Assembly (NCBI GenBank): GCA_003167415.1
Contig: PMTF01000004.1
Coordinates: 117,423 to 181,422, forward strand
DNA length: 64,000 nucleotides
From: Acidimicrobiaceae bacterium
Lineage (GTDB): Bacteria; Actinomycetota; Acidimicrobiia; Acidimicrobiales; RAAP-2
Reading direction: 5' to 3'
Every line of letters begins with the position of its first letter. Position 1 is the first letter of the stretch. The notes under the pieces are model-generated. The model saw nothing but the letters and a program-made list of their open reading frames with translations, did not search any database and was not told the DNA's origin. This document shows positions 28,376-38,656 of the stretch, one piece after another. Made by a program: the position numbers and the translations under genes.

Positions 28376-30856
28376 ATGGCACGCACAACTGACAGTTCCG
28401 GCGCCGGGACGCCGCCGCCGGAGGACGAAGTGGTTGGCTACGTCGAACCAATCGAGATCAATCTCGAGATGGAACGATCGTTCCTCGAGTACTCCATGTC
28501 GGTCATCGTGTCGCGTGCTCTGCCCGACGTGCGTGACGGCCTCAAGCCGGTGCACCGACGAATCCTGTACTCGATGTTCGACCAGGGCCTGCGGCCCGAC
28601 CGTCCGTACGCCAAGTGCGCCAAGGTCGTTGGCGAGGTCATGGGCACGTACCACCCGCACGGGGACTCCGCGATCTACGACGCCCTGGTTCGCATGGTGC
28701 AGGACTTCTCCATGCGCCACCCGCTCGTCAGCGGTCACGGGAACTTCGGCGGCACGGGCCCCGACGAGGGCGCCGCGGCCATGCGCTACACCGAATGCCG
28801 ACTGGCTCCGCTAGCGCTGGAGCTACTCGATTCGATCGATGAAGAGACCGTCGACTTCGAGCCGAACTACGACAACTCCACCCAACAGCCGACCGTCTTG
28901 CCGGCGCGCTTCCCGAATCTGCTCGTCAACGGTTCCCAGGGCATCGCCGTGGGAATGGCGACCAAGATCCCGCCCCACAACCTCGGCGAAGTCATTGAGG
29001 CCACGTTGCACCTGCTGGCGAACCCGGACGCGACCCCCGATGACCTGATGGCCTTCGTGAAGGGTCCGGACTTTCCGACCGGTGCGCAGATACTGGGTCG
29101 ACAGGGAATCCTCGACGCCTACCGCAGCGGCCGCGGATCGATCAAAATGCGAGCCGTCGCCGAGATCGAAGAGACGACCAAGGACATTCGCATCATCGTC
29201 ACCGAGTTCCCTTACGAAGTCTCCGTCGAGTCGATCGAGGAGAAGATCTACGACCTGGTGAAGAACGGCGACATCGACGGCATCTCGGCGGTGCAGAACG
29301 ACTCGGCCGGCCGCAAGGCGCGCCTCGTCGTGAAATTGAAGCGCGACGCCAACGCGAACGTCGTGCTCAACAAGCTCTACAAGAACACGTCACTCCAGAC
29401 CACCTTCGCAGTCAACATGCTCGCGCTGGTCGACGGCGTGCCGCGCACGCTGAATCTGGCCCAAGTGTTGACGCACTACATCGCGCACCAGGTCGAAGTC
29501 CTCACGCGACGCACGCAGTTCCGCCTCCGAAAGGCCGAGGCCCGCGCGCACATCGTCGAAGGGCTGCTCAAGGCCATCGACATGCTCGACCTCGTCATCG
29601 CGGCGATTCGCGGATCCGACGACCGGGGGGCCGCGCGCATCGCCTTGATGGCCGCGCCCTTCGAGTTCTCGGAGGAACAGGCGAACCACATTCTCGACAT
29701 GACCCTCGGGCGCCTCACCCGACTCGGCCGTAGCGAACTGGAAGACGAGATGGCGAAGCTGCGCGAGACCATCGCCGAACTGCAGTCCATCCTGGCGAGC
29801 GACGTGAAGCTTCGGGGAGTGATCGCCTCGGAGATGACGGCCATCCGTGACAAGTTCGCCAACGATCGCTTGACCCAAATCGTGAACGACCCCGGTGAGC
29901 TTGGAATGGAAGACCTCATCGACGACGAGGACATCGTGATCACCATGACCCAAGCTGGCTACGTGAAATCGGTTGCCGCCGACGCTTTCCGGGTGCAGGG
30001 TCGTGGCGGCCGAGGCGTCCAGGGCGCAAAGCTGCGCGACGAGGACTTCGTGCAGCAGATCGTGCACACGACCACCCACGCCTTCTTGTTGCTGTTCTCG
30101 AACCGGGGACGGGTCTTTCGGCTTCGCGGTCACGAGATCCCGATGAAGGAGCGCACGGCCAAGGGCACCGCCATCGTCAATCTCTTGAACCTGCAGCCGA
30201 ACGAGTCGATCCAGGCCATTGTGACGACTGACGACTTCCCAAAGGACAAGTTCTTGGTCTTCGCGACCGCGAACGGCACCGTGAAGAAGACCGCCTTCAG
30301 CGAATACGACAAGTCACGTCGCGAGGGGTGGATCGCCATCAACCTGCGCGAAGGCGACGAAGTGGTGCGCGTCGTCGCGACCAGCGGTGATGAGGATCTT
30401 ATGGTCGTCACCTATCGAGGCATGGCGATTCGCTTCCAAGAAGCCGAGGTGCGCGAAGTGGGCCGTGACTCGATGGGCGTGCGCGGTATCAAACTACGCG
30501 GCGACGACAAAGCGATCTCACTCGACGTGGTGCGCGAAGACGCCGATCTCTTCGTGGTCACCGACACCGGTTTCGGCAAGCGCGTCAAGATCGAGCGTTT
30601 CAACCGCCAGGGCCGCGGGGGACAGGGCGTGCGCGCGATCAAATTGACCGCGGCGCGCGGCTTCGTGGTCGCGGCTTTCATGACTCGTCTCGACGACGAA
30701 GTGATGCTGGCCTCGACCGGCGGCGTGCTGATCCGAACGCCCGTGCGCGAGGTCTCCTCACAGGGCCGTGACGCGACGGGCGTGCGAGTGATGAATCTCG
30801 ACGAGGGCCACTCCGTGGCGACCGCGGCGTTGGTGCCGGCCGAAGACGCCGACTAA
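28376..30856 (+). CDS. gyrA: DNA gyrase subunit A
   Basis: SVIVSRALPDVRDGLKPVHRRILYSM; YHPHGDSAIYDALVRM. Confidence 0.97.
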   Translation: MARTTDSSGAGTPPPEDEVVGYVEPIEINLEMERSFLEYSMSVIVSRALPDVRDGLKPVHRRILYSMFDQGLRPDRPYAKCAKVVGEVMGTYHPHGDSAIYDALVRMVQDFSMRHPLVSGHGNFGGTGPDEGAAAMRYTECRLAPLALELLDSIDEETVDFEPNYDNSTQQPTVLPARFPNLLVNGSQGIAVGMATKIPPHNLGEVIEATLHLLANPDATPDDLMAFVKGPDFPTGAQILGRQGILDAYRSGRGSIKMRAVAEIEETTKDIRIIVTEFPYEVSVESIEEKIYDLVKNGDIDGISAVQNDSAGRKARLVVKLKRDANANVVLNKLYKNTSLQTTFAVNMLALVDGVPRTLNLAQVLTHYIAHQVEVLTRRTQFRLRKAEARAHIVEGLLKAIDMLDLVIAAIRGSDDRGAARIALMAAPFEFSEEQANHILDMTLGRLTRLGRSELEDEMAKLRETIAELQSILASDVKLRGVIASEMTAIRDKFANDRLTQIVNDPGELGMEDLIDDEDIVITMTQAGYVKSVAADAFRVQGRGGRGVQGAKLRDEDFVQQIVHTTTHAFLLLFSNRGRVFRLRGHEIPMKERTAKGTAIVNLLNLQPNESIQAIVTTDDFPKDKFLVFATANGTVKKTAFSEYDKSRREGWIAINLREGDEVVRVVATSGDEDLMVVTYRGMAIRFQEAEVREVGRDSMGVRGIKLRGDDKAISLDVVREDADLFVVTDTGFGKRVKIERFNRQGRGGQGVRAIKLTAARGFVVAAFMTRLDDEVMLASTGGVLIRTPVREVSSQGRDATGVRVMNLDEGHSVATAALVPAEDAD

Positions 30857-31500
30857 GCCGCCCGGCGAGCCCAGGCTCGTCGCAGCACGTCGAGGATCTG
30901 GGCCGCTCCTTGTGCACCGTTCACCACGAACTTCGAATCCATCAAGAAGCACGGGACGCCGGTGACGCCGAGCTCTTGGGCGTACGCCTCGTCGCCGCGC
31001 ACGACATCGGTGAACGCGTCGCTCTCCCAAAGGGTGTCCACGTCGCTGACCCCGACCTCGCGGGCGAGCTCGCTCAGACGTTGGTGGTCGCTCACCAACT
31101 CGCCTTCACAGAAGTAGGCGCGAAAGAGTCGCTCGCTCGCTTCGCCGCCCAGTCCTTGGGACGAGGCCAGAGCGATCACGCGGTGCGCGTCCAGCGTGTT
31201 CGTTGGTTGAGCGCTCTCGAGCGACCAGCTCATGCCCAGAGCTTGCGCCTGACTCTCGAGCCGTTCGTGCATCGTGTGTACGCTCGACACCGGCATGGCG
31301 TACTTCTCGGCGACCAACTCGGCGAGCGGTCGGTCGTAGGCGAGTGTGGCGCGCGGGTCCAATTCGAAGGCGCGGTGGCGAAGGATGACGTCGTCACGGT
31401 GCTCGAAGTCGACGAGCGCCTGGTCGAGTTGACGAGTGCCGAGGTAGCAAAAGGGGCACACCACGTCGCTCCAGATGTCGATGACGAAGGACTCGCTCAT
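30853..31500 (-). CDS. DsbA-family (FrnE-like) oxidoreductase
   Basis: IDIWSDVVCPFCYLGTRQLDQAL; GVTGVPCFLMDSKFVVNGAQ. Confidence 0.92.
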   Translation of the reverse strand: MSESFVIDIWSDVVCPFCYLGTRQLDQALVDFEHRDDVILRHRAFELDPRATLAYDRPLAELVAEKYAMPVSSVHTMHERLESQAQALGMSWSLESAQPTNTLDAHRVIALASSQGLGGEASERLFRAYFCEGELVSDHQRLSELAREVGVSDVDTLWESDAFTDVVRGDEAYAQELGVTGVPCFLMDSKFVVNGAQGAAQILDVLRRAWARRAA

Positions 31501-31544
31501 GCCTAAATCGTTGCACAGCCGTTGCGCTCGGGCAGAATGGACCG

Positions 31545-32843
31545 ATGATGGCGCGAGAAATGAGTGTCGAAGAGGCTGCGGCGCTCGTTCGTCCGCGCGA
31601 CGCCATCGGATTTGGCATTATCACCGGCACCCCGGTCGCGCTCTTTCGAGCGCTCGGCGCGCGCAGTGACTGGGAGGACCTCACCTTCAGTGGCGGCCTG
31701 TCGCTCGGCTCGCCCGACGTCTTCCTTCACCCCAACGTGCACTACCGCGTCAACTTCTTCGGCGGGAACGAGCGTGCTCTGATCGCTCAGGGCGCCGACG
31801 TTCAGCACGTGCCGTCATTCTTTCGCCACTACGGGATCCTGATTCAACACCTGAAGCCCCGAGTGATGATGGCTCCAGTGTCGATGCCCGACGAGAACGG
31901 TCGCGTCAGCCTCTCGCTTTACAACGGAGCCACGCTCGAGGAATTGGTCCGCGCCGGTCGCGATCCCGACCGCCTGCTCATCGTCGAAGCCTCCCCGCAC
32001 TTTCCCCGGACTCACGCACTGGTCGGTCACGAGAATCACCTCGACCTTGAGGACATTGACGTCATCGTGTACACCGACGAACCACCGACGACGTTCGCGA
32101 ACGACACCGGTTCGCTCGAGGACTTGAAGATCGCCGAGTTCGCCGCGCAGTACATTCCCGACGGCGCGACGCTGCAGACCGGCATCGGCGCCGTGCCGAA
32201 CCTCGTGGCGCGCGCCTTGGTCCGCGGCGACGGCGGTGAGTACGGTGTGCACTCCGAGATGTTCACCGACGGACTCTTTGAACTCATGGCGGCCGGCAAG
32301 GCGACCAACACGAAAAAGACCATCAACCGTGGGACCGCGGTGATCACCTTCGCCGCCGGGACCCGCGCGATGTACGACTTCATGGACGACAACCCGGACA
32401 TCGGCGTGGCGCCGGTGTTCTACACGAATGATCCGCACGTCATCGCCCAGAACCATCGCATGGTGTCGATCAACTCGGCGCTCGAGGTCGACCTGCACGG
32501 CCAGATCATGGCGGACACCATCGGGGCTCGTCAGTTCTCGGGCGTCGGTGGTCACATGGACTTCACCGAGGGGACCAGCCTCTCGCTCGAGCACGCGTCG
32601 CTGATCTGTCTCCAGTCGACCGCCGCGGTCGACGGCGTTCTGAAGAGCCGTATCATTGGTGACATGACCCCGCATTCGACAGTGACTTCGCCACGCCAGG
32701 TGGCCGGAGTCATCGTCACCGAATACGGATCGGCCGACCTGCGAGGGCTGACGGTGAGAGAACGCGCCGCCGCCCTCACGGCAGTCGCTCATCCGCAGTT
32801 TCGAGACGAACTCACTGCAGCGGCTGAGTTGCTAGGGCGCTAA
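31545..32843 (+). CDS. acetyl-CoA hydrolase / 4-hydroxybutyrate CoA-transferase family
   Basis: GATLQTGIGAVPNLVARAL; GVHSEMFTDGLFELM; VITEYGSADLRGLTVRERA-type motif. Confidence 0.92.
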   Translation: MMAREMSVEEAAALVRPRDAIGFGIITGTPVALFRALGARSDWEDLTFSGGLSLGSPDVFLHPNVHYRVNFFGGNERALIAQGADVQHVPSFFRHYGILIQHLKPRVMMAPVSMPDENGRVSLSLYNGATLEELVRAGRDPDRLLIVEASPHFPRTHALVGHENHLDLEDIDVIVYTDEPPTTFANDTGSLEDLKIAEFAAQYIPDGATLQTGIGAVPNLVARALVRGDGGEYGVHSEMFTDGLFELMAAGKATNTKKTINRGTAVITFAAGTRAMYDFMDDNPDIGVAPVFYTNDPHVIAQNHRMVSINSALEVDLHGQIMADTIGARQFSGVGGHMDFTEGTSLSLEHASLICLQSTAAVDGVLKSRIIGDMTPHSTVTSPRQVAGVIVTEYGSADLRGLTVRERAAALTAVAHPQFRDELTAAAELLGR

Positions 32844-34442
32844 ATGCTCATAGTTCGAGATTTAGGCATAGAGATCGGCGCTCGGCGTATCCTCAACCCC
32901 GTCTCCTTCACGGTCGGCAACGCGGAAAAGGTCGGCATCGTGGGGCGAAACGGCGCCGGCAAGTCGACGTTGATGTCGATCCTGCTCGGTGAACACCCGG
33001 AACACCTGCGCGTCGAGGGATCGGTCGCGCACCAAGGGACCATGAGCCACCTGCCTCAAGAGCCCGTACCCGGGGGACTGGGTGTCGAACCGATCGGACT
33101 CTCGCACGTCCTCTCGGCGCGCGGACTAGACCAACTCGACGCCGACATGCAACACGCGCGCCACGAACTCGCCGCCGATCCAACTGAGGCGACGATCGAG
33201 CGATTCACCGCGCTCGAAGAGCAGTTTCGCGAGCGCGGGGGCTACGAGGCGGAGTCCGAAGTGTCGCGCCTCGCCGCCGGGCTGGGCCTCAAAGAGGACC
33301 TTCTCCTGGAGGACCTCGACTCGCTCTCCGGCGGTCAGCGCCGTCGAGTCGATCTCATGCGCGTGCTCTACGAAGAGCCCACCACCATGGTCCTCGACGA
33401 ACCGACGAACCACCTCGACAAAGTGGCCAAGCGCTGGCTCTTCGAAGAGCTCGACCGCTTTCCCGGCACGGTGCTGGTCATCAGTCACGACCTGCCCCTC
33501 CTCGACAAGTCCATCGACCGCGTCTTGGCGTTGCGCGAGGGCCAGTTGCGTGAGTACAAGGGCAACTACACCAAATTCCTCCAGCTCGAAGAGGAGCGGC
33601 GCCTGAGTGAAGAGAAGCTGGCGTCGCACCAGGACGAGCAGATCGACCGACTCTCGAAGCTGGCCGATTCGATGCGCGGACAGACCGAGAAGCGCGCCCG
33701 TCTCGCCAAGGTGCTCGACCGCAAAGTGGAGAAGCTCCAGGACAATCGAGTGGAAGTGACGAAGAAGGAGCGTAAGGTCACCTTCAAGTTGCCGGTCCCT
33801 CCGCGCAGCGGCGACGTTCCGATGACCGTCGAGCACGTGGCCGTGAGTTACGGATCCCTCAAGGTTTTGAAGGACGTGAACTTCATCACGCGCCGCGGAG
33901 ACCGCATCGTCATCGTCGGGCGAAACGGTGCCGGCAAGTCCTCGATGTTGCGTTGTTTGGCCGGCACGCAGAAGGCCCAGAAGGGCCTCGTGAAATTCGG
34001 CGCGAACGTGACGGTCGGTTACTTCGCTCAGGAGAATGAGCAACTGGACTTCGACAAGACGGTCCTGGGCAACCTGGAGAACGCCACCGTCGTGACCGAA
34101 GTGCAGCGTCGATCGCTGCTTGGCGCGTTCGGTATCAAGGGCTCGGCCGCCCACCAGATGCCGGCGACGCTCTCGGGCGGCGAGCGCGCCAAGTTGGCGC
34201 TCGCCATCCTGGCGTCCTCCGACGCGAATCTCTTGCTGCTGGACGAACCGACGAACAACCTCGACCCCGCGAGCGTGGTGGCGCTCGGCGACATGATGCA
34301 CAAGTGGAAGGGCACGATCATCGCGGTGAGCCACGAACGGGGATTCGTTGAGACCCTTGAGCCCACGCACGCCGTCTTGTTGCCCGAGGAGTACTTCGAT
34401 CTATGGAACGACGACTACATGGATCTCATCGAACAGCGGTAG
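32844..34442 (+). CDS. ABC-F family ATPase
   Basis: two Walker A motifs GRNGAGKST/GRNGAGKSS and two signature motifs LSGGQRRRVDL / LSGGERAKLAL; no TM domain. Confidence 0.95.
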   Translation: MLIVRDLGIEIGARRILNPVSFTVGNAEKVGIVGRNGAGKSTLMSILLGEHPEHLRVEGSVAHQGTMSHLPQEPVPGGLGVEPIGLSHVLSARGLDQLDADMQHARHELAADPTEATIERFTALEEQFRERGGYEAESEVSRLAAGLGLKEDLLLEDLDSLSGGQRRRVDLMRVLYEEPTTMVLDEPTNHLDKVAKRWLFEELDRFPGTVLVISHDLPLLDKSIDRVLALREGQLREYKGNYTKFLQLEEERRLSEEKLASHQDEQIDRLSKLADSMRGQTEKRARLAKVLDRKVEKLQDNRVEVTKKERKVTFKLPVPPRSGDVPMTVEHVAVSYGSLKVLKDVNFITRRGDRIVIVGRNGAGKSSMLRCLAGTQKAQKGLVKFGANVTVGYFAQENEQLDFDKTVLGNLENATVVTEVQRRSLLGAFGIKGSAAHQMPATLSGGERAKLALAILASSDANLLLLDEPTNNLDPASVVALGDMMHKWKGTIIAVSHERGFVETLEPTHAVLLPEEYFDLWNDDYMDLIEQR

Positions 34443-34596
34443 TCAACCGTCGTAGCAAAGCGCTACGTCATCGTTAATCCCCGAGCGTCGGGCGAGGTCA
34501 TCGTTCGCCAAAGGTCAATGAGGTTAGGGTGCCGTATGCGTGACGTCGTATCTCTTCGAGCTCGCCGAATCATTCGACGAGGGTACGTGAGCGACC

Positions 34597-35250
34597 ATGT
34601 GTTTCTCGCCTGAAGGGGACTTGATCGGCGGCCTCGTCGTGACGGCGATCGGTGTGGACGCCTGTATGCATCTCCGGGGTCGTCCGGAGTATCGACTGAT
34701 CGCTCCATTTCCGATTCTCTTGGGCCTGCATCAGCTTGACGAGACGTTCGTCTGGTGGCAATTGCAGGGTCACGTGCCACACGCCATCGGCGTCGTGGCC
34801 ATGTGGATTTACCTCCTGTTCGCCTTCGTCGTGTTGCCGACGTTGGTGCCGACGATGGTTCTGCTGCTCGAACCGAAAGTGCGGCGGCGAGTGATCGCAC
34901 CCTTCCTCGCGTTGGGCGTGGTCACGTCGGCGATACTTCTCGAGACGATCGTGAACGGTCATCCCCGTGCCACGCTCGGCTCGTATCACGTGGCCTACAC
35001 GATCGGACTCCAACACGGCGTCGTGATCATCGGGCTCTACATCCTCGCGACGTGCGGATCGATGCTCGCGTCGGGACTGCGCAACGTTGTGAGGTTCGGT
35101 GCCGTCAACCTCGTCGCCGTGCTTGTGCTGGCGCGATTGTGCGCCAACGGCTTCACCTCCCTGTGGTGTTTTTATGCGGCGCTCGCGAGCGGCGCCATCG
35201 CGCTGCATTTGCGTTTGGCGAGTGCTCGCAAAGTAGAGGTCGCGGTTTAG
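34597..35250 (+). CDS. DUF6629-like integral membrane protein
   Basis: MCFSPEGDLIGGLVVTAIGVDA...PILLGLHQLDETFVW; several TM segments. Confidence 0.7.
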   Translation: MCFSPEGDLIGGLVVTAIGVDACMHLRGRPEYRLIAPFPILLGLHQLDETFVWWQLQGHVPHAIGVVAMWIYLLFAFVVLPTLVPTMVLLLEPKVRRRVIAPFLALGVVTSAILLETIVNGHPRATLGSYHVAYTIGLQHGVVIIGLYILATCGSMLASGLRNVVRFGAVNLVAVLVLARLCANGFTSLWCFYAALASGAIALHLRLASARKVEVAV

Positions 35251-35864
35251 TCGAGTCGAAGTCGTTCTTCGAGTCGGGCGCGAACGCCGGGCCACTCCGG
35301 AGGCAGGATCGAATACATCGCGGAGTTTCGCGTCACGCCCTCTTCACCGTCGACTTGGGCGGCTTGCCAATTGCGCAAGACGCCTTCGAACTGCCCACCG
35401 ATTCGTTCGATCGCTCGGCGCGAGCGCTCGTTGCGCTCGTCGGTCTTGAGGTCGAGTCGGCGCACGTCCCAGACGTCAAAGGCGTGGGCCATCATGAGCA
35501 ACTTGGCTTCCGTGTTGACGGCCGTGCGTTGTGCTGCGGCGGTCACGAACGTGCCGCCGATCTCCGCGCCGTCGGGGTACTCTCGGTCGAAGTACCACCG
35601 AAGTGTGAGAAATCTCGTCATGCCGATGATCTCAGCCGTGTCGGTGCGTCGAGTGGCAAAGGGCACGGCACTGCGCTGGTCGTGATCGGCGAGTTGGCGA
35701 CGTACGATGACCTCCATTTCGTCGATCGTGCCCGGCACGATCGACCATCCGTAGGTCGAGCGGTCACCCGAGGCCGCGCGAACGAGTCCTGGCACGTCCT
35801 CCAGAGCGAGCGGCGTCAGCGTGACGTGGCGGCCGGTGAGGGTGACCGATAGCGAGGAACTCAC
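35247..35864 (-). CDS. GNAT-family N-acetyltransferase
   Basis: VTLTPLALEDVPGLVRAA...WDVRRLDLKTDERNERSRRAIERIGGQFEGVLRN. Confidence 0.9.
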   Translation of the reverse strand: MSSSLSVTLTGRHVTLTPLALEDVPGLVRAASGDRSTYGWSIVPGTIDEMEVIVRRQLADHDQRSAVPFATRRTDTAEIIGMTRFLTLRWYFDREYPDGAEIGGTFVTAAAQRTAVNTEAKLLMMAHAFDVWDVRRLDLKTDERNERSRRAIERIGGQFEGVLRNWQAAQVDGEEGVTRNSAMYSILPPEWPGVRARLEERLRLD

Positions 35865-35931
35865 CGTCCAACACTAAGAGCGCTGGAGGCGGCCACCAGC
35901 GCTTACTCTCTATGATTCGGCGAAGTCGTTA

Positions 35932-37149
35932 GTGACGATCGCTTCAATGGGGAGAGGAGGTTGCGTGTACGTAATCGAGTACGTCCTGGGGCTCCTCATC
36001 GTTCTGGTGACGATCGTGAGCGTCCTCTTCATCCTGGTCCTGCCTCGAGAGCCTCAGGGCCTCGAGAAGCTGACATTGATAGTGAACAAGAGCGTGCACT
36101 ATTCGTTCGTCGCCCTATCTCGTCTCGCCCGGACCTACGAAAGTAAGGACTCGGTCCTGGCGCCGACGGCTCCGGTGGCTCTGATCGCCCAACTGCTCTT
36201 CTGGGCTGCGAGTCTGGTCCTCGGATTCGCGCTCATGCTGATGCACACGACGCACTCGTTCGTGCACGGGCTCACCCAGGCCCTGACGTCGCTCTTCACC
36301 GTGGGAGCCATCCACAGTGGTGGTGTTCACAATACGGCGCTCGACATCGCGGCCGGGGCGACGTGGGTCGTCATCGTGGCCTTGCAGATTGCCTACCTGC
36401 CCTCGCTCTACAACTCATTCAGTCGCCGCGAAGCGCTGGTCACGATGCTCGAGAGCCGCGCCGGTTCTCCGGCGTGGGGACCGGAACTGCTGGCTCGCCA
36501 TCAACTGGTCGGCATCAATGACGCGCTACCCCAGCTCTACGCCGACTGGGAGCAGTGGTCGGCCGAGGTGACCGAGAGTCACACGACGTATCCGGTACTG
36601 CTGCTCTTTCGCTCGCCCGAACCGTGGCTCAACTGGATCGTTGGCCTGCTGGCCGTCCTCGACGCCGGGGCGATGCAATTAGCGCTCAATCCCACCACGG
36701 CGCCGAGCCAGACGCGCCTGTGCCTTCGCATGGGATTCACTCTCTTCAACCGACTCGCCGGGTCGCTCGGCTTCCCGGTCGATCCCGATCCCGACCCGGA
36801 CGGCGGGATCATGTTGCAGTACGAAGAGTTCGCCAGCGCCGTCGACAACCTGGCCGGGTACGGGTTCCCCATGGAGCGAAGTGCGGAAGAGGCCTGGCCG
36901 CACTTTCGAGGTTGGCGGATTAACTACGAGAGCTCGGCCTATCGCCTCGCCGACGCCTTCACGGCGCCGCCGGCACCGTGGTCGGGCACCCGCCGACACC
37001 TCCGCGCCGGGGTCGTTGAACCGAAGCGACCGCCGCACCGCGCTCCGGCCGGCATCGCCAAGTTCGCGAGTGAGCGACCGGAGGTGGTGAACCCACCCCG
37101 GGATCGTGAAACCCGTACGTGGTTGCCCTCGCGACGAAAGCCGACATAG
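35932..37149 (+). CDS. membrane protein resembling a two-TM ion channel with degenerate pore loop
   Basis: M1-P-M2-like segment around LTQALTSLFTVGAIHSGGVHNTALDIAAGATWVVIVALQIAYLPSLYNSFSRREALVTMLESRAG. Confidence 0.55.
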   Translation: MTIASMGRGGCVYVIEYVLGLLIVLVTIVSVLFILVLPREPQGLEKLTLIVNKSVHYSFVALSRLARTYESKDSVLAPTAPVALIAQLLFWAASLVLGFALMLMHTTHSFVHGLTQALTSLFTVGAIHSGGVHNTALDIAAGATWVVIVALQIAYLPSLYNSFSRREALVTMLESRAGSPAWGPELLARHQLVGINDALPQLYADWEQWSAEVTESHTTYPVLLLFRSPEPWLNWIVGLLAVLDAGAMQLALNPTTAPSQTRLCLRMGFTLFNRLAGSLGFPVDPDPDPDGGIMLQYEEFASAVDNLAGYGFPMERSAEEAWPHFRGWRINYESSAYRLADAFTAPPAPWSGTRRHLRAGVVEPKRPPHRAPAGIAKFASERPEVVNPPRDRETRTWLPSRRKPT

Positions 37150-37154
37150 AACGA

Positions 37155-37178
37155 GTCCCGCACCACATGGTGCGGGAC
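37155..37178. terminator. 10-bp perfect stem GTCCCGCACC-ACAT-GGTGCGGGAC between convergent genes
   Basis: direct reading. Confidence 0.7.
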
Positions 37179-37242
37179 CGGTTCGTGTGCTGTCGTCTGT
37201 GCGAGACTGCGTCGGCCCCGCCGACAGACATTGCAGATGTGG

Positions 37243-38604
37243 TTAATAGAGGATCGGTCCGCCGGGATTGATACCTCCTGATGACGAGGTGGATACTTGG
37301 ATATAGATCGGATCAACGGCGATGGTGGACCAGGTGCCGGTGTAGGACGAACCATCGGTGTTGTTGACGACGCCCGTGTAGTTGTAGACGGGCAACATCC
37401 ACACCGAACCGTCGGTCAGTTGATAGGTCTGATACGAAATCGTCTCGTTATCCAGCGTGACGTCGACGATGGGTGGACCGGACGGCGTCGTGGTCGTGGT
37501 CGTGGTGTTACTGGTGTCCGACGACGTTGACGGCGGAGTGGCCGGCGATGGACCTGACGACGAAGAATTCGATCCCGCAGTGGGCGTCGTCGAAGATCCG
37601 GCACCGCTCGGCTGACCGGACGAAGCGTTCTCCGCGAAGTACGCCTGCTGTTGGGCTCCCAAAACTTCCACGCCCGCGGTGGGGCTCTGCAGCGGGTAGT
37701 TGAGCGCCGGCATCACGCTGAAGGCCGGACCGTCCGCTGAAACGAGATTGTTCTTCGCATCAACCGTGAAGTCCAGGTACTGATCGGTCGTCTGACCGTC
37801 GACCGTGACGCCGTAGGTCGCTTGCTCTTCATTCGTCGTGACCGTAGGTTGACCGGGGGAGCTCGTGTCGTTGTTCGACATCGAGAACTGAGGGTCGGTG
37901 ACCTGGTACCCGTAACCTAATTGGCTCAAGTAGTTCTGCACGTCGCCATTCACAGTGGACTGACTCGGCATAGAAACCGTTGTGCCGTCAGACGTCGTCG
38001 AGGAGGTCCCGGGCGCTTGCGGGATCGCGACAGAGTAGGACCATTGCGGGACAGTTTCGTAGGTCTCGTACTCCACGAAGTTGCCGTTGGCGTCGGTAAC
38101 GGTGAAGTCCTGTCCGTCGTTGTTCTGGTCGACCGGCGTGCCCGTTACGCCGAAGATCGCGGCGAGTCGGGCGGCCTCAGTTGAGGCGCTTGTCGGCAGT
38201 TGCAACTGGTAGGCCGCGCCGGTGCCGGCGTTGGCGCTGAGGTCGGAACCGGCGGTGAAGTTGAACTCCTCGTAGACGCGCATCATCATGCCCGGCGAGT
38301 TGGTCGCACCGAACTTCGTATTGGACGCGCCCAAAGGTGCGTGCGGGCTTTGCTTGGCCGCCGCCAGCGAGAAGACCGCGAAAGAGGGCGCGGCCCCCTC
38401 GAGTGCAGCGATGCCCCCGACGGTCAGGGCCGCCGCGATAGCGACCGAACCGGCCATTCGCAGTTGGAAACTGCGCAGTACGTGTCGTCGAGCGCGCGGC
38501 GCTCGGGCCATTATGCGCGAGATCATCGCGTTCGTATCCGGGTGTTCGTAGCTGCTCGCCGCGGCCGGATCGGCCGCGCGTAAGCGATCTTCAAAATCAC
38601 TCAT
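37243..38604 (-). CDS. anti-sigma-like membrane protein with large Thr/Ser/Pro-linked extracellular region
   Basis: short cytosolic N-terminus, one TM segment, NTTTTTTTPSG linker; immediately downstream of the ECF sigma gene. Confidence 0.6.
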   Translation of the reverse strand: MSDFEDRLRAADPAAASSYEHPDTNAMISRIMARAPRARRHVLRSFQLRMAGSVAIAAALTVGGIAALEGAAPSFAVFSLAAAKQSPHAPLGASNTKFGATNSPGMMMRVYEEFNFTAGSDLSANAGTGAAYQLQLPTSASTEAARLAAIFGVTGTPVDQNNDGQDFTVTDANGNFVEYETYETVPQWSYSVAIPQAPGTSSTTSDGTTVSMPSQSTVNGDVQNYLSQLGYGYQVTDPQFSMSNNDTSSPGQPTVTTNEEQATYGVTVDGQTTDQYLDFTVDAKNNLVSADGPAFSVMPALNYPLQSPTAGVEVLGAQQQAYFAENASSGQPSGAGSSTTPTAGSNSSSSGPSPATPPSTSSDTSNTTTTTTTPSGPPIVDVTLDNETISYQTYQLTDGSVWMLPVYNYTGVVNNTDGSSYTGTWSTIAVDPIYIQVSTSSSGGINPGGPILY

Positions 38605-38656
38605 GAAATCTCCTCCGCCTTCATACCTAGTTCTTGTCGCTAGGCGCCCAGAACTT

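Noticed and set aside
31815-32792. 325-aa minus-strand ORF antisense to the CoA transferase
   Set aside because: No domain signature; complements a confident CDS.
33126-34370. 414-aa minus-strand ORF antisense to the ABC-F gene
   Set aside because: His/Val/Glu-rich shadow of a well supported ABC-F CDS; no recognisable domain.
34755-35852. 365-aa plus-strand ORF spanning the DUF6629-like and GNAT genes
   Set aside because: Off-frame and antisense reading through two supported genes.
38200-38583. 127-aa plus-strand ORF opposite the anti-sigma-like gene
   Set aside because: Arg/Gly-rich antisense frame without domain support.
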